Shown here: positions 33,581 through 42,199 of the stretch, piece by piece | Layout: every line of letters begins with the position of its first letter | Numbering within the stretch: position 1 is the first letter of the stretch | Origin: an uncultured Myxococcales bacterium | Lineage (GTDB): Bacteria; Myxococcota; Myxococcia; Myxococcales; Myxococcaceae | Direction: 5' to 3' | NCBI GenBank assembly: GCA_937980205.1 | Contig: CALJKW010000050.1 | Coordinates: forward strand, 186,001-250,000 | Length of the DNA: 64,000 bases | Program-made: the position numbers and the translations under genes | Notes under the pieces: generated by a model | Databases searched by the model: none | What the model saw: the letters and a program-made list of their open reading frames with translations, nothing else | What the model was told of the DNA's origin: nothing

Positions 33581-36500
33581 TTGCCCGCCTCCGTCGGAAG
33601 GTCCGCCACGCGCAGCGGTGCCTGCACGACAGCGGCCTTCGCCGCCCGTGGCTCCGCATCCGAAGCGTCCGACAGGGGGTCGATCGTGGTCGGGGAATCC
33701 TCAGGTACACCTCGGAGCCGCCTGATGAAGCGCGACACGTCATCGAACAGCGAGTAGACGACCGGCACGGCGAGCAACGTGAGGACCAGCGACAAGACCT
33801 GGCCGCCCACGACGACGCCGGCCGTCGCCCGCGAGAACCCCGACCCGACGCCCTTCGCCGTGACCAGCGGGATCATTCCGGCGACGAAGGCGCTCGTCGT
33901 CATCAGAATCGGGCGGAGACGGTGCTTGTTCGCGGTCATGATCGCCTCGAGGCGCGCCAGGCCTCCCTCGCGCAGTTGGTTCGTGTGATCGATCTGAAGA
34001 ATGGCGTTCTTCTTCACCACGCCGAACAGCACGAAGATGCCGAGAAAGCTGTACAGGTCGATGGCTTGATTGAAGAGGATGATCGACGCGATCGCGAAGG
34101 GGAGCGTGAGCGGCAGCGACACGAGGATCGTCACAGGGTGGAGCCACGACTCGAACTGCGCTGCCAGGATCAGGTACATGAAGAGGAACGAGGCAAGCAG
34201 GCCGAGAGCGAACGAGAAGAAGACCTCTTTCATGATCTTCGTCTGGCCGACCGGCTTCGCGGCGAAGCCCGGAGGCAACTTCGAGGCCTCGTCCTCCAGG
34301 ATCGCCTTCATCTTGTCGCCGACGTCGTTGTCGCCGTATCCCGGCCCTGCGTTCGCCATGAAGGTGATCTGGCGCTCGCGCTGATACCGCGAGATGGTCG
34401 CCGGACCTTCGCCAGGAATCACCTTCACCACGTCAGCCAGGGTCACGAGGCCGAGCTTTCTCGAGGGCACGGTGATGAGGCTCAGCGCTTCCTGGCTGGT
34501 GCGGTACTCCGGCGTCGATCGCAGGCGGATGTCGTACTGTTCTCCGCCCTCGGAGAAGTTCGAGATCTTCTGTCCAGCGACGAGGTATTGCAGCGCCTGC
34601 GCCACGTCGACCACCTGCACGCCGAGGTCCGCGGCACGCTCCCTATCGACGTGCACCCCGAGCTCCGGTTTGCCCACGACCATCGAGGAGTCGACGTCGA
34701 CGGCGCCGGTGGCCTCTTTGTGCAATCGCTCGAGGATGCGGTTGTTTGCCTTCTCGAGCAGCTTCAAGTCCGGTCCAGCAAGCAAGTACTGGATTCGCGC
34801 AGTCGCCATGCCGCCGCCAAACTCGCTCACATCGGCGACGGTGACTCGCAAGTCGGGAGGCAACGTCGGCAGGATCTTCTCGCGCACGAGGTTGCGCAGC
34901 TCGTCCTGTGACCGCTTCCGCTGGTCCGGCGGCAGCAACTTCACGAAGATTCGCGCCAGGTTCGGCGTGCGGGTGACGTCATCTCCGATCGTCAGCAGCG
35001 TCGCCGTGACTTCGGGCAGCTCGCGAATGATTCGAGCTACGCGCTCTCCGACCAGCTCGGTGCTCGCAACGCTACGGCCCTCGGGCAGGCGCACCAGCAC
35101 CTCGAACTGTGCGCGATCGTCGAGCGGGAGAAAGCCCTTCCTTGCAGCCTTGCCGAGCGGCACGACAGCCACGAGGGCGGCCACCGCCGCGAGCATGATG
35201 ACCCACCGGTGGCTCATCGCAAACCGGAGCATCACCACGTAGCCGCGCTCGATTGGCCGGTAGAAGACGTCGACCACCCGCTCGAGAAAGGGCTTCTGGT
35301 CGGTCTTCTTGTGAGGCTTGAGCCAGCGGCTCGCGAGCATCGGGGTGAGCGAGAAGCTGACGAACAACGACACCGCGATGGAGAACGCCATCGTGACGCC
35401 GAACGGCCCGAGGAAGCGGCCAGGAATGCCGCCGATGAACGCGATCGGGAGGAACACGGCGATCAGCGACAGCGTCGACGCGAGCACGGCGAGTCCGATC
35501 TCCCTCGGGCCCGTCACGGCAGCCTTCCGCGGGTGCTCCCCGTGATCCTCCACGCGGCGGAAGATGTTCTCCAGCACGACGATCGCGTCGTCGATCACGA
35601 TGCCGACGGCCAGCGCCAGGGCGAGCAGGGTGATCGAGTTGAGGGTGTAGCCCTGGAGCTTCATCAGCGCGAACGTGCCGATGATGGAAGTGGGAATGGC
35701 GAGCGCCGCGATGATGGTGCTGCGCAGGTTGCCGAGGAAGAGCAGCACCACGAGGGCAGCAAGGATCGCCCCGAAGATCAGGTGCTCCGTCACGGCGTCG
35801 GCGGCCGTCTTGATGACCGCCGCGCCGTCGCGCTGCACCTCGAGCGCGTAACCTGAGGGCAGCTCCCGCTGAATGTCAGCGAGACGGCTCTTGGCGGCAT
35901 CGGCGACCGCCACGGTGTTGGTCCCTGACTGCTTGCGCAGCGAGATGAGCACCGTGCGCTCGCCGTTCCACATCGCGGTCGTCGAGATGTCTTCGACGCC
36001 GTCTTCGACCTTGGCGATCTCGTCGAGACGAATCGAGCGGCCCACCTGGTCGCGAATGATGATCGCGCGCAGCTCCTCGATGCTCGCGACCCGTCCCTGC
36101 ACGCGCACGCTCAAGTAGTCGCGGCTGACGTCGACACGGCCTCCGGGGAGCGTGATGTTCTGCGCGTTGATGGCGCCCGCGACCTCGAGGGGGCTGACGC
36201 CGAGGCCCTTCAGCTTGATCGGGTCGACGAGCACGTTGATCTGCCGCTTTCGCCCGCCGATCAGCTGTGCCTGGCCGATGCCGGTCACCGTCTCGAGGCG
36301 GCGGCGAACGATCCGGTCGGCCAGGTCGGTGATCTCGCGGACATCTTTGCCCTGGCCCCGCAGCGCGACGTAAAGAATCGGCTGCGCATCGGGGTCGAAC
36401 TTCATCACCACCGGTGGGTCGATGCCGCGCGGCAGCTCGGGCATCACGGTGTTGATCTTCTGCTGCACCTCCTGCGCCGCGACGTCGACGTTCTTTTCGA

Positions 36501-36792
36501 GGTTGAACTGGATGATGACGGAGGACACGCCCTCTGCCGACTGGGAGCGCAGTTCGTCGACACCCGACAGCGTACTGATGGCAGCCTCGATGCGCTCCGA
36601 GACGTCGCGCTCCATGTCTTCTGGCGAGCTGCCCGGGAGAATCGTGGTCACGACGATGACGGGGAAGTCGATCTTGGGGAACTGATCGACGCCGAGCTGC
36701 CGGTAGAACACACCACCGACGACGAGGATGATCAGCGAGAGCACCGTCGCGAAGACGGGGCGCTTGACGCACAACTCAGCGAGCCATTGCAT
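33577..36792 (-). CDS. RND-family multidrug efflux permease
   Basis: This 1071-residue inner-membrane pump is of the AcrB/MdtB type. It has an N-terminal helix after MQWLAELCVKRPVFATVL, a periplasmic porter domain, the TM4 proton-relay pair in LAVGIVIDDAIVVLENIFRR, the GGIPGRFLGPFGVTMAFS region and the C-terminal TM block VVKKNAILQIDHTNQL. It is full length. It has the adaptor upstream and TolC downstream and would export drugs or lipophilic compounds using proton motive force. Confidence 0.95.
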   Translation of the reverse strand: MQWLAELCVKRPVFATVLSLIILVVGGVFYRQLGVDQFPKIDFPVIVVTTILPGSSPEDMERDVSERIEAAISTLSGVDELRSQSAEGVSSVIIQFNLEKNVDVAAQEVQQKINTVMPELPRGIDPPVVMKFDPDAQPILYVALRGQGKDVREITDLADRIVRRRLETVTGIGQAQLIGGRKRQINVLVDPIKLKGLGVSPLEVAGAINAQNITLPGGRVDVSRDYLSVRVQGRVASIEELRAIIIRDQVGRSIRLDEIAKVEDGVEDISTTAMWNGERTVLISLRKQSGTNTVAVADAAKSRLADIQRELPSGYALEVQRDGAAVIKTAADAVTEHLIFGAILAALVVLLFLGNLRSTIIAALAIPTSIIGTFALMKLQGYTLNSITLLALALAVGIVIDDAIVVLENIFRRVEDHGEHPRKAAVTGPREIGLAVLASTLSLIAVFLPIAFIGGIPGRFLGPFGVTMAFSIAVSLFVSFSLTPMLASRWLKPHKKTDQKPFLERVVDVFYRPIERGYVVMLRFAMSHRWVIMLAAVAALVAVVPLGKAARKGFLPLDDRAQFEVLVRLPEGRSVASTELVGERVARIIRELPEVTATLLTIGDDVTRTPNLARIFVKLLPPDQRKRSQDELRNLVREKILPTLPPDLRVTVADVSEFGGGMATARIQYLLAGPDLKLLEKANNRILERLHKEATGAVDVDSSMVVGKPELGVHVDRERAADLGVQVVDVAQALQYLVAGQKISNFSEGGEQYDIRLRSTPEYRTSQEALSLITVPSRKLGLVTLADVVKVIPGEGPATISRYQRERQITFMANAGPGYGDNDVGDKMKAILEDEASKLPPGFAAKPVGQTKIMKEVFFSFALGLLASFLFMYLILAAQFESWLHPVTILVSLPLTLPFAIASIILFNQAIDLYSFLGIFVLFGVVKKNAILQIDHTNQLREGGLARLEAIMTANKHRLRPILMTTSAFVAGMIPLVTAKGVGSGFSRATAGVVVGGQVLSLVLTLLAVPVVYSLFDDVSRFIRRLRGVPEDSPTTIDPLSDASDAEPRAAKAAVVQAPLRVADLPTEAGK

Positions 36793-36804
36793 GGGAGTCT
36801 CCCG

Positions 36805-37875
36805 TCACTGAATCGACGAGCCGTCCTGCAGGCCCGGCGGCGGATTGATGATGACCTTGTCGCCGGCCGCCAGTGGCTCGAAGACCGTGACGCGCCCGTC
36901 CTTCTGTACACCGGTGCGCACAACCAACTCGAAGGCCTTGCCGTTTCGGGCCAGGAACATGCGGTTGGTGGTTCCCTCCACCTTGATCGCGTCGATCGGC
37001 ACCGTCGGCTGCTCGTCCTCACCGACCGTCAGGCGTGCGATGGCGAACATGCCCGGCCGTAGGTGGCCGTCCGGGTTCTTCGCCGTCGCCTCGATGATCA
37101 GGTCTCGGGTGTTGACACGGAGGTTGGGGCTGACGAAGCGGACCGTGGCTGGGAAGAGCTTGCCCGGGTACGCCGACACCTCGAGGTCGAGGGTCTGGCC
37201 GATCTTCACCAGGGCGACGGCCGGCTCGGGAACCGAGATCGACACCCGCACCGGGTCGACGAGGTAGACGCTCGCGACGCGGGTCGGTGGCTGCACGTAC
37301 TCACCCACGTTCACGTAGCGCTCGCCGATGATCCCGTCGATGGGGGCGCGGATCACCGTGTCGCCAGCGAGCTTCCCAGCCAGGTCGGCGTTCGCTTGCG
37401 CGGCGTTGGCCTGATACAGCTGGGACGTACACTGCGTCTTCAGGCGGTCGTGCTCCGCTTTGGGGATCGCGCCCTGACTGAACAACGTGTCGGCGCGGTC
37501 GCACTCCTGCTTGGCGAGTGAAACCTGGGTCTGCGCGGCCTGCGACTGCGCCATCGCGGCGGCGGCCTGAAACGTCGCGGCCTTCGAGTCGACCACCGCC
37601 AGAACCTGGCCGAGCTTCACCGGCATGCCACGCTCGACATAGGTCGCGGTGACACGCCCGCCGACGTTGGCGGCGACCTCCGACTGCCGATCTGCCAGCA
37701 CGCTGCCAGTGATGGTCAGGTAGCGCGGCATTTTCTGGTGCCGCACTTCATCCACCTCCACCTTCACGGGAGTCAGTGCAACCAGCTCCGGCTTCTGGGA
37801 CCCGGCCTCCGATACCGGCGCCGGCTTCTGGCAGGCGGCGAGGAGCAGCAGTGCTGTGGCGACGAGGCGAATCAT
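36805..37875 (-). CDS. RND periplasmic adaptor lipoprotein
   Basis: This 356-residue HlyD/MFP-family adaptor has a lipoprotein signal MIRLVATALLLLAAC (lipobox LAAC), biotinyl-lipoyl halves (VGGRVTATYVERGMPVKLGQ and RAPIDGIIGERYVNVGEYVQ) around a helical hairpin, then beta-barrel and membrane-proximal domains. ATG 37875 overlaps the TetR stop (ATGA). It bridges the permease and TolC. Confidence 0.93.
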   Translation of the reverse strand: MIRLVATALLLLAACQKPAPVSEAGSQKPELVALTPVKVEVDEVRHQKMPRYLTITGSVLADRQSEVAANVGGRVTATYVERGMPVKLGQVLAVVDSKAATFQAAAAMAQSQAAQTQVSLAKQECDRADTLFSQGAIPKAEHDRLKTQCTSQLYQANAAQANADLAGKLAGDTVIRAPIDGIIGERYVNVGEYVQPPTRVASVYLVDPVRVSISVPEPAVALVKIGQTLDLEVSAYPGKLFPATVRFVSPNLRVNTRDLIIEATAKNPDGHLRPGMFAIARLTVGEDEQPTVPIDAIKVEGTTNRMFLARNGKAFELVVRTGVQKDGRVTVFEPLAAGDKVIINPPPGLQDGSSIQ

Positions 37876-38516
37876 GGTGCGGTTCCTTTGGTGCGTGGCA
37901 GACGCCATTCGTTGCCGGTGCGCTTGCGACGAGGCGGGGCCAACGCGCGGGCGAAGAGCCGTGCGATGTCGTCGAGGTACTCGCGCTGCGACGTCGCCGA
38001 ATAGGGTTGCTTGAGCATGTACGCCGTGAAGACCCGCGTCTGAATCGCCCCGAGCATGGCGGTCGCGGCGCTCTCCAGCGCCGGCGAGTCGACGAGGCCC
38101 TTGGTCATCGCCTGCTCCAGCCAGCAGGTGAGAGCCTTGACGAGCCTCAGCGGGCCCACGCGCTTCGCGTCGAAGATCTTCGTGTGCGCGATGCCACTCT
38201 CACGCAGCGCCGCGATGCACGGGATGATCTCCGCAAAAAAGTCCCAGGTGGCCGAGAAGTGACTGACGAGCTGCGCTTCCAGTGGCCGCGAGTCGGGGCC
38301 TGTCGCGTACTGCCCGAGCAGCGGCGGCTCGGCCGGAGGCCGCAGCGCGTGGAGCATGAGCTCTTCGCGGCTTCCGAAGCGCTTGAGCAAGGCCGGGCCC
38401 GACACGTGCAGCTTCGCGGCGACCTTGTCGAGCGAAACTGCGGGCCCATGCTCCAGCACGCACGCGCGCATCGTCGAAAGAATCTGCTCGTTGCTGATCA
38501 GGCGCGGGCGCGGCAA
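37872..38516 (-). CDS. TetR-family regulator of the RND operon
   Basis: This protein of about 214 residues has an N-terminal HTH (ISNEQILSTMRACVLEHGPA, then VSLDKVAAKLHVSGPALLKR) and a C-terminal ligand domain. The start is doubtful: TTG 38516 lies just inside a 24-bp perfect palindrome, while the longest frame (from 38591) would translate through that operator. It is translated with the adaptor gene (ATGA overlap), so it represses its own operon until an efflux substrate binds. Confidence 0.88.
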   Translation of the reverse strand: MPRPRLISNEQILSTMRACVLEHGPAVSLDKVAAKLHVSGPALLKRFGSREELMLHALRPPAEPPLLGQYATGPDSRPLEAQLVSHFSATWDFFAEIIPCIAALRESGIAHTKIFDAKRVGPLRLVKALTCWLEQAMTKGLVDSPALESAATAMLGAIQTRVFTAYMLKQPYSATSQREYLDDIARLFARALAPPRRKRTGNEWRLPRTKGTAP

Positions 38517-38521
38517 GGTGA

Positions 38522-38545
38522 ACGTTAGTAATCCGTTACTAACGT
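38522..38545. promoter_or_regulatory. perfect palindromic operator of the RND operon
   Basis: ACGTTAGTAA TCCG TTACTAACGT is a perfect 10-bp inverted repeat with a 4-bp centre, directly before the TetR gene. This is the form expected of a TetR-type operator. Confidence 0.82.
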
Positions 38546-38587
38546 GCTCGCAAGCTGAACGCCCGTGCACAGCGGCTCCGATTGGCA

Positions 38588-38756
38588 TCACACGCGCCTG
38601 GCCGAGACCCAGAAGAAGTCGAGGTGACGCGACACCTCCGCGTTGAAGTCCCTCGAGTGTCGTTGTCTCCGAGGAGTCGATCGGTGGAGGCCCCCAAGGA
38701 TCACCAGCGGGTCGATCAACGCCCGGGTCAGGGCGACCCGACTGGGGTGCGCTCCC
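38588..38756 (-). pseudogene. C-terminal fragment of a TetR regulator
   Basis: The minus-strand frame (LTRALIDPLVILGG ... FNAEVSRHLDFFWVSARRV) aligns without gaps over 44 residues with the C-terminus of the TetR protein at 40276 (GFQAEVGAHLNFFWNAIR). No N-terminal HTH precedes it, because the next gene ends at 38757. It is a truncated relative. Confidence 0.65.
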
Positions 38757-39161
38757 TCAGGCGACATAGAGGCGGCGTGCGATGAGTTGCCCAGCTTCTT
38801 CGATGTCGACCGCCATCGACCGTTCCCCTTTCGAGAAGGCCGCACGAAAGTCGTCGCGGTCCTTGTCCGGCAGGCGGGCTGGCTCGATGACGCGCGCGCC
38901 GGATACCGAGGCACTGCGCGCCAGCCGATCGAGACTCCGCCTCGAGTACGCCGAGAAGTCGATTGTCAGTAGAAGGGCCGCTGGAACCCTCGTCGCGTGG
39001 AAGGTGCAGACCGACGTCACCTGCTCGAGGCTGAACGTCTCGACCAGCTCCGCAAAGAACGCTTTGAGCGTGCCAGGGGCCGGGATGCTCTCCCAAACGA
39101 CGACGAGTTCGAAGGTGGGTCTCGCCAGGGTGCCCTCTCGTTCAAGCGCGTGGTGCCACAC
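38757..39161 (-). CDS. hypothetical protein behind a TetR gene
   Basis: This 134-residue protein is soluble, with a central LVETFSLEQVTSVCTFHATR and SKGERSMAVDIEEAGQLIAR. No family recognised. It starts with GTG 39161 and overlaps the TetR gene by 20 bp, so it is co-translated with it. Confidence 0.6.
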   Translation of the reverse strand: MWHHALEREGTLARPTFELVVVWESIPAPGTLKAFFAELVETFSLEQVTSVCTFHATRVPAALLLTIDFSAYSRRSLDRLARSASVSGARVIEPARLPDKDRDDFRAAFSKGERSMAVDIEEAGQLIARRLYVA

Positions 39162-39798
39162 CTGAGACGGCCCGCTTGGTACCGGCGCTCGCGCCGTTCA
39201 GGAAGAAGTCGACGATCAGCTCGGTGCGCCGCGACAGCCTGTCCCCACGGTCTCCAGACTGAAGCCAAGTCATGAAGAACGCGTTGCTGATGCCAACGAG
39301 GAGTTGGGCCAGGTCGTATGCGGAGTGGCGCGCGAGGAGGCTGGGGGGAGCGGCTTTTCCCATCCACGTTTGCATTCGCTTGAGCAACACCGCGTAGCCG
39401 GTCACACGGGGCTTTTCGCCCTTTTTTGGAGGTAGGAAGTCGCGGTTCGCACGCAGCGAGAAGAACACCACGAACGAATCACGCCTGCGGTCGGCGAGCT
39501 CCAGAAGCCGGCGCATCAACATCTCCAGTCGCTGCGCGAAAGTGAGGTCCGAGGGTACGAGCTCGTCGAAGACCTCGAGAAACTGGTCGGTCAGATGGGC
39601 AACGAGCCCGTCGAAGATTTTCTCCTTGCTCGCGAAGTACGAGTACAGCGAAGGGGCCGTGTACCCCGCCTCGGCCGCGATCGCTTGCATCGTGGTGGCC
39701 CGGTACCCGTCACGGGCAAACGCGCGCGCGGCCGCCTCGATGATGTCCTCGCGCGTTCTCGCGTGGGCGCGGTCTCGTCGTTGAGGGAGGCTTGCCAT
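39142..39798 (-). CDS. TetR-family regulator
   Basis: This 218-residue protein has a clear HTH (ARTREDIIEAAARAFARDGY, then ATTMQAIAAEAGYTAPSLYS) and a ligand domain. It is divergent from the small gene starting near 39876. A likely target is the intergenic interval 39799-39875 and the hypothetical gene behind it. Confidence 0.9.
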   Translation of the reverse strand: MASLPQRRDRAHARTREDIIEAAARAFARDGYRATTMQAIAAEAGYTAPSLYSYFASKEKIFDGLVAHLTDQFLEVFDELVPSDLTFAQRLEMLMRRLLELADRRRDSFVVFFSLRANRDFLPPKKGEKPRVTGYAVLLKRMQTWMGKAAPPSLLARHSAYDLAQLLVGISNAFFMTWLQSGDRGDRLSRRTELIVDFFLNGASAGTKRAVSGVAPRA

Positions 39799-39875
39799 GG
39801 CGCAGGCTCCGAATGAGCATTCGGAAAGTAGACATGGACACTAACAGGAGCTTGACGGTAGATTCAACAGCCACG

Positions 39876-40160
39876 ATGACGATGAAGCGACTGCGGGTCA
39901 CCTTCAAAGATCTAGAAGCGCTCGACCGCGCCGCCGCTGCTGCGCCCGTTTCGGGCTTCTCGATCCAGACGGAGGACTCCCTGGGGTGGAACGAGCAGGT
40001 GCTCCTCGTGCTCAAGCATCCGACCTCGTCTGCGGAGCTCGAGTTGATCGCCGTCATACAGGGTGGAACGGCGATGGACGGGTTACCCACGAGCATCACA
40101 GCCCTGCCGACTGATCCGGACTTTGCTCGCCGCCTCGCCGATTTTCGCGCCGCAGTGTGA
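39876..40160 (+). CDS. small hypothetical protein divergent from a TetR gene
   Basis: This 94-residue protein (MTMKRLRVTFKDLEALDRAA ... AELELIAVIQGGTAM) is a compact alpha/beta protein without a known family. ATG 39876 or 39882 is preferred. Upstream in-frame ATGs exist at 39834 and 39813; an AGGAG lies too far from 39876 to decide. Confidence 0.5.
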   Translation: MTMKRLRVTFKDLEALDRAAAAAPVSGFSIQTEDSLGWNEQVLLVLKHPTSSAELELIAVIQGGTAMDGLPTSITALPTDPDFARRLADFRAAV

Positions 40161-40260
40161 GCTGGGCTCTGGCGATCCGCGCGCAGCTGGCGGACGCGGT
40201 GATCGCGGCACCATCACGTAGCGAAGGCGCACCGGCACGCCATGGCTTTCTCGACACTAG

Positions 40261-40270
40261 CGAACGTTCG
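40261..40270. promoter_or_regulatory. CGAACGTTCG palindrome
   Basis: A perfect 10-bp palindrome within TAGCGAACGTTCGTTA, just behind the stop of the TetR gene. It looks like a TetR-type operator without a matching promoter gene and may be left over from a lost neighbour. Confidence 0.35.
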
Positions 40271-40275
40271 TTAAG

Positions 40276-40896
40276 TTATCGGATGGCATTCCAGAAGAAG
40301 TTCAGATGCGCGCCGACCTCGGCCTGAAACCCCTTCAGGTCGTGAGGTCCCCTCGGCATCACCAGGTAGACCATGCGGAGCATCATCAAGGGGCCCATCA
40401 GCTCCAGGGTGAGGGTATATGGGTCGGCCTTCTTGATGAGCCGCTTCTTCATCAGCGCCTCGAAGATGCGCGAGACGTTGCGCCGGGCCTCGCGCACGAA
40501 GGTTGGCAGGTGGAGCACGTCGCTCGCTCCCAGGCGCGGCCCCTCGGACATCATCAGCCGCAGGATCTTCTGCTCCCGGGGAGTGGCCCAGATGGTGGTC
40601 ATCATCTGCACGAACTGCTCGAGCAGCCCGCGGCCGCCGACCGCATCGATCATGGCCTCCAGGTCCATCTCCGCGACGGCTTTGGACTGGCCCGGCCCGA
40701 GCTGATGCATCAGCCCCTCGAGGATCGCCCCCTTCGAGGGGAAATGGTGGTACAGCGCGCTCTCGCGCACGCCGACGCGGCGGGCGATCTCGCGCATCGA
40801 GGTGCCGAAGAAGCCGTTCCCGGCGAAGAGATCGAGGGCGGCGTCCAGGATGTCCTGGCGGGTGTCGCGCTCCTCGCTCTTCCTGGGCCGCGCCAT
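40276..40896 (-). CDS. TetR-family regulator
   Basis: This 206-residue protein has the HTH TRQDILDAALDLFAGNGFFG, then TSMREIARRVGVRESALYHH, and an AcrR-like C-terminal domain ending GFQAEVGAHLNFFWNAIR. An operator-like inverted repeat lies 4 bp upstream of ATG 40896, so it should be self-regulated. A C-terminal fragment of a close paralogue lies at 38588-38756. Confidence 0.92.
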   Translation of the reverse strand: MARPRKSEERDTRQDILDAALDLFAGNGFFGTSMREIARRVGVRESALYHHFPSKGAILEGLMHQLGPGQSKAVAEMDLEAMIDAVGGRGLLEQFVQMMTTIWATPREQKILRLMMSEGPRLGASDVLHLPTFVREARRNVSRIFEALMKKRLIKKADPYTLTLELMGPLMMLRMVYLVMPRGPHDLKGFQAEVGAHLNFFWNAIR

Positions 40897-40900
40897 AGGG

Positions 40901-40917
40901 ACCGTTAATGGAACGGT
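40901..40917. promoter_or_regulatory. operator-like inverted repeat before the TetR gene
   Basis: ACCGTT AATGG AACGGT is a perfect 6-bp inverted repeat with a 5-bp spacer, directly upstream of the ATG. It is followed by TCGTTCTATTATG, which may hold the promoter. Confidence 0.65.
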
Positions 40918-40946
40918 CGTTCTATTATGTCAAGCCAACCGCTTTT

Positions 40947-41215
40947 TCAGAACCTGTAGACGGCGTCGAGATCGAAACCGGCATCGGTCCAGTCTTTCCA
41001 GGGGCCAGGGTCGCGGTCCACATCCATCGCAGCACATCGCCAAAGCTGCCGTGCTCGGTGGCACGTTGGTTCCTGAAGCGGGCGCCGTCGAAGTGATCGC
41101 AGACCGGTCCGCGATAGCGGGGCGACAAGGCACAACAGCCGACCACCGCCCGGTGCCGATGATCGCAAGCGGGAGGCCCAAGATCGACAGCATCACGCGT
41201 CGTAGAGCGCCCGAC
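40947..41215 (-). pseudogene. N-terminal remnant of an MBL-fold hydrolase with frameshifts
   Basis: Three frames on the minus strand join to the start of a metallo-beta-lactamase-fold protein of the UlaG/NAPE-PLD type: RRVMLSILGLPLAIIGTGRW, then YRGPVCDHFDGARFRNQRAT (the DHFDG..F.N signature), then DPGPWKDWTDAGFDLDAV. The catalytic HxHxDH part is absent. It fills most of the gap 40918-41257. Confidence 0.5.
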
Positions 41216-41257
41216 GGTCGCGCGTGTTTGGAAGTCGGTCGAACCGATCGAGTGCCA

Positions 41258-41800
41258 TCATCCCTCACCCGCATCCCGATCGCTCTTTGCGTCGGCACGC
41301 GCGCCCGCGAGCACCGAGAATGCCTCTTCCGCCATGTCGCCGAAGTGCTCGGCGTCCACCTCGATGAAGAGGCCATCCGCCTCGCAGTACGTGACGGCGC
41401 CATCGAGAGAACGCAGCGTTCCCGCCGTGCGGACCTTTCGGCCGTCCACCGTCGTGACCCGAGTGGACACCATGAAGACGGTACCCAGCGGCACCATCTG
41501 CCGGAATTTCAGGTGGAGATCGGCGGCGACCGCCACATGACCCGCGAGCCAGGCCGCGGCCCCCATTGCCTCGTCCAGCACGGCGGCCAGGCTTCCGCCG
41601 TGCGCGTGGTTCGGGGGCCCCACCGCACCAGGGCCGAACCAGACCTTGGCGACCAGGGCACCGCCCTCGCTGGTGAAGTAGCGCACGCGAAGCCGGTCGC
41701 CTTGTGGCTCGCCAGAGACAAAGGAGCGTCCGGCCACGGTCTGCGGCGGCACGAGCTCGTGCCAACCGGGCTCAGGACCAAGGTTCGGCAGCTCGGTCAT
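41258..41800 (-). CDS. hotdog-fold (PaaI-like) thioesterase
   Basis: This 180-residue acyl-CoA thioesterase-like protein has the hotdog signature PPNHAHGGSLAAVLDEAMGA and the strand-helix LHLKFRQMVPLGTVFMVSTR. ATG 41800 overlaps the ferredoxin stop by 4 bp. It is the last gene of the eight-gene redox operon. The longer frame to 42073 runs over the ferredoxin gene and is not supported. Confidence 0.85.
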   Translation of the reverse strand: MTELPNLGPEPGWHELVPPQTVAGRSFVSGEPQGDRLRVRYFTSEGGALVAKVWFGPGAVGPPNHAHGGSLAAVLDEAMGAAAWLAGHVAVAADLHLKFRQMVPLGTVFMVSTRVTTVDGRKVRTAGTLRSLDGAVTYCEADGLFIEVDAEHFGDMAEEAFSVLAGARADAKSDRDAGEG

Positions 41801-42159
41801 CGGTTCACCTCGACCAACTCGATGGCCTTCTCTGGACATGCGACGACGCAGAGCCCACACGATTGGCACGCAGAAGCACGAGGCGTGTAGGCCGTCTTTC
41901 GGCCGTGCGCCATGCTCTTCAGCTTGCCGAGCAAGCCCAGCTTCGCGAAGTCGGCGTCTTCTATCAGGCGCACTTCGAACACGTCGTACGGACACACGTC
42001 GACGCAGTCGCTCTTTCCCTCGCACTTCGATCGGTTGATGACGGGAACGAACGCGCCGGGCACGCCGCGACATGCCTGACCGGGGCGATCAGGTGAAGAC
42101 GCCGCCCTTCGCGCCTTCTCCGTGTTCCTGGCTTTCTCGAGGTCGTCGTCGCCGGTCAT
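41797..42159 (-). CDS. two-cluster ferredoxin-type protein
   Basis: This 120-residue protein has two [4Fe-4S] motifs: CEGKSDCVDVCPYDVF and CQSCGLCVVACPEKAIELV. An N-terminal 35-residue basic extension precedes them. It could pass electrons to partners in the redox operon. It overlaps the thioesterase start (ATGA) and starts 40 bp behind the SDR gene. Confidence 0.9.
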   Translation of the reverse strand: MTGDDDLEKARNTEKARRAASSPDRPGQACRGVPGAFVPVINRSKCEGKSDCVDVCPYDVFEVRLIEDADFAKLGLLGKLKSMAHGRKTAYTPRASACQSCGLCVVACPEKAIELVEVNR

Positions 42160-42199
42160 CGTCTGCCAGAAGCCGCCGTGGAATCGCCGGGAAGCGCGG

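Noticed and set aside
33544..34911. 455-residue plus-strand frame
   Set aside because: Antisense to the RND permease; His/Arg-rich without domains.
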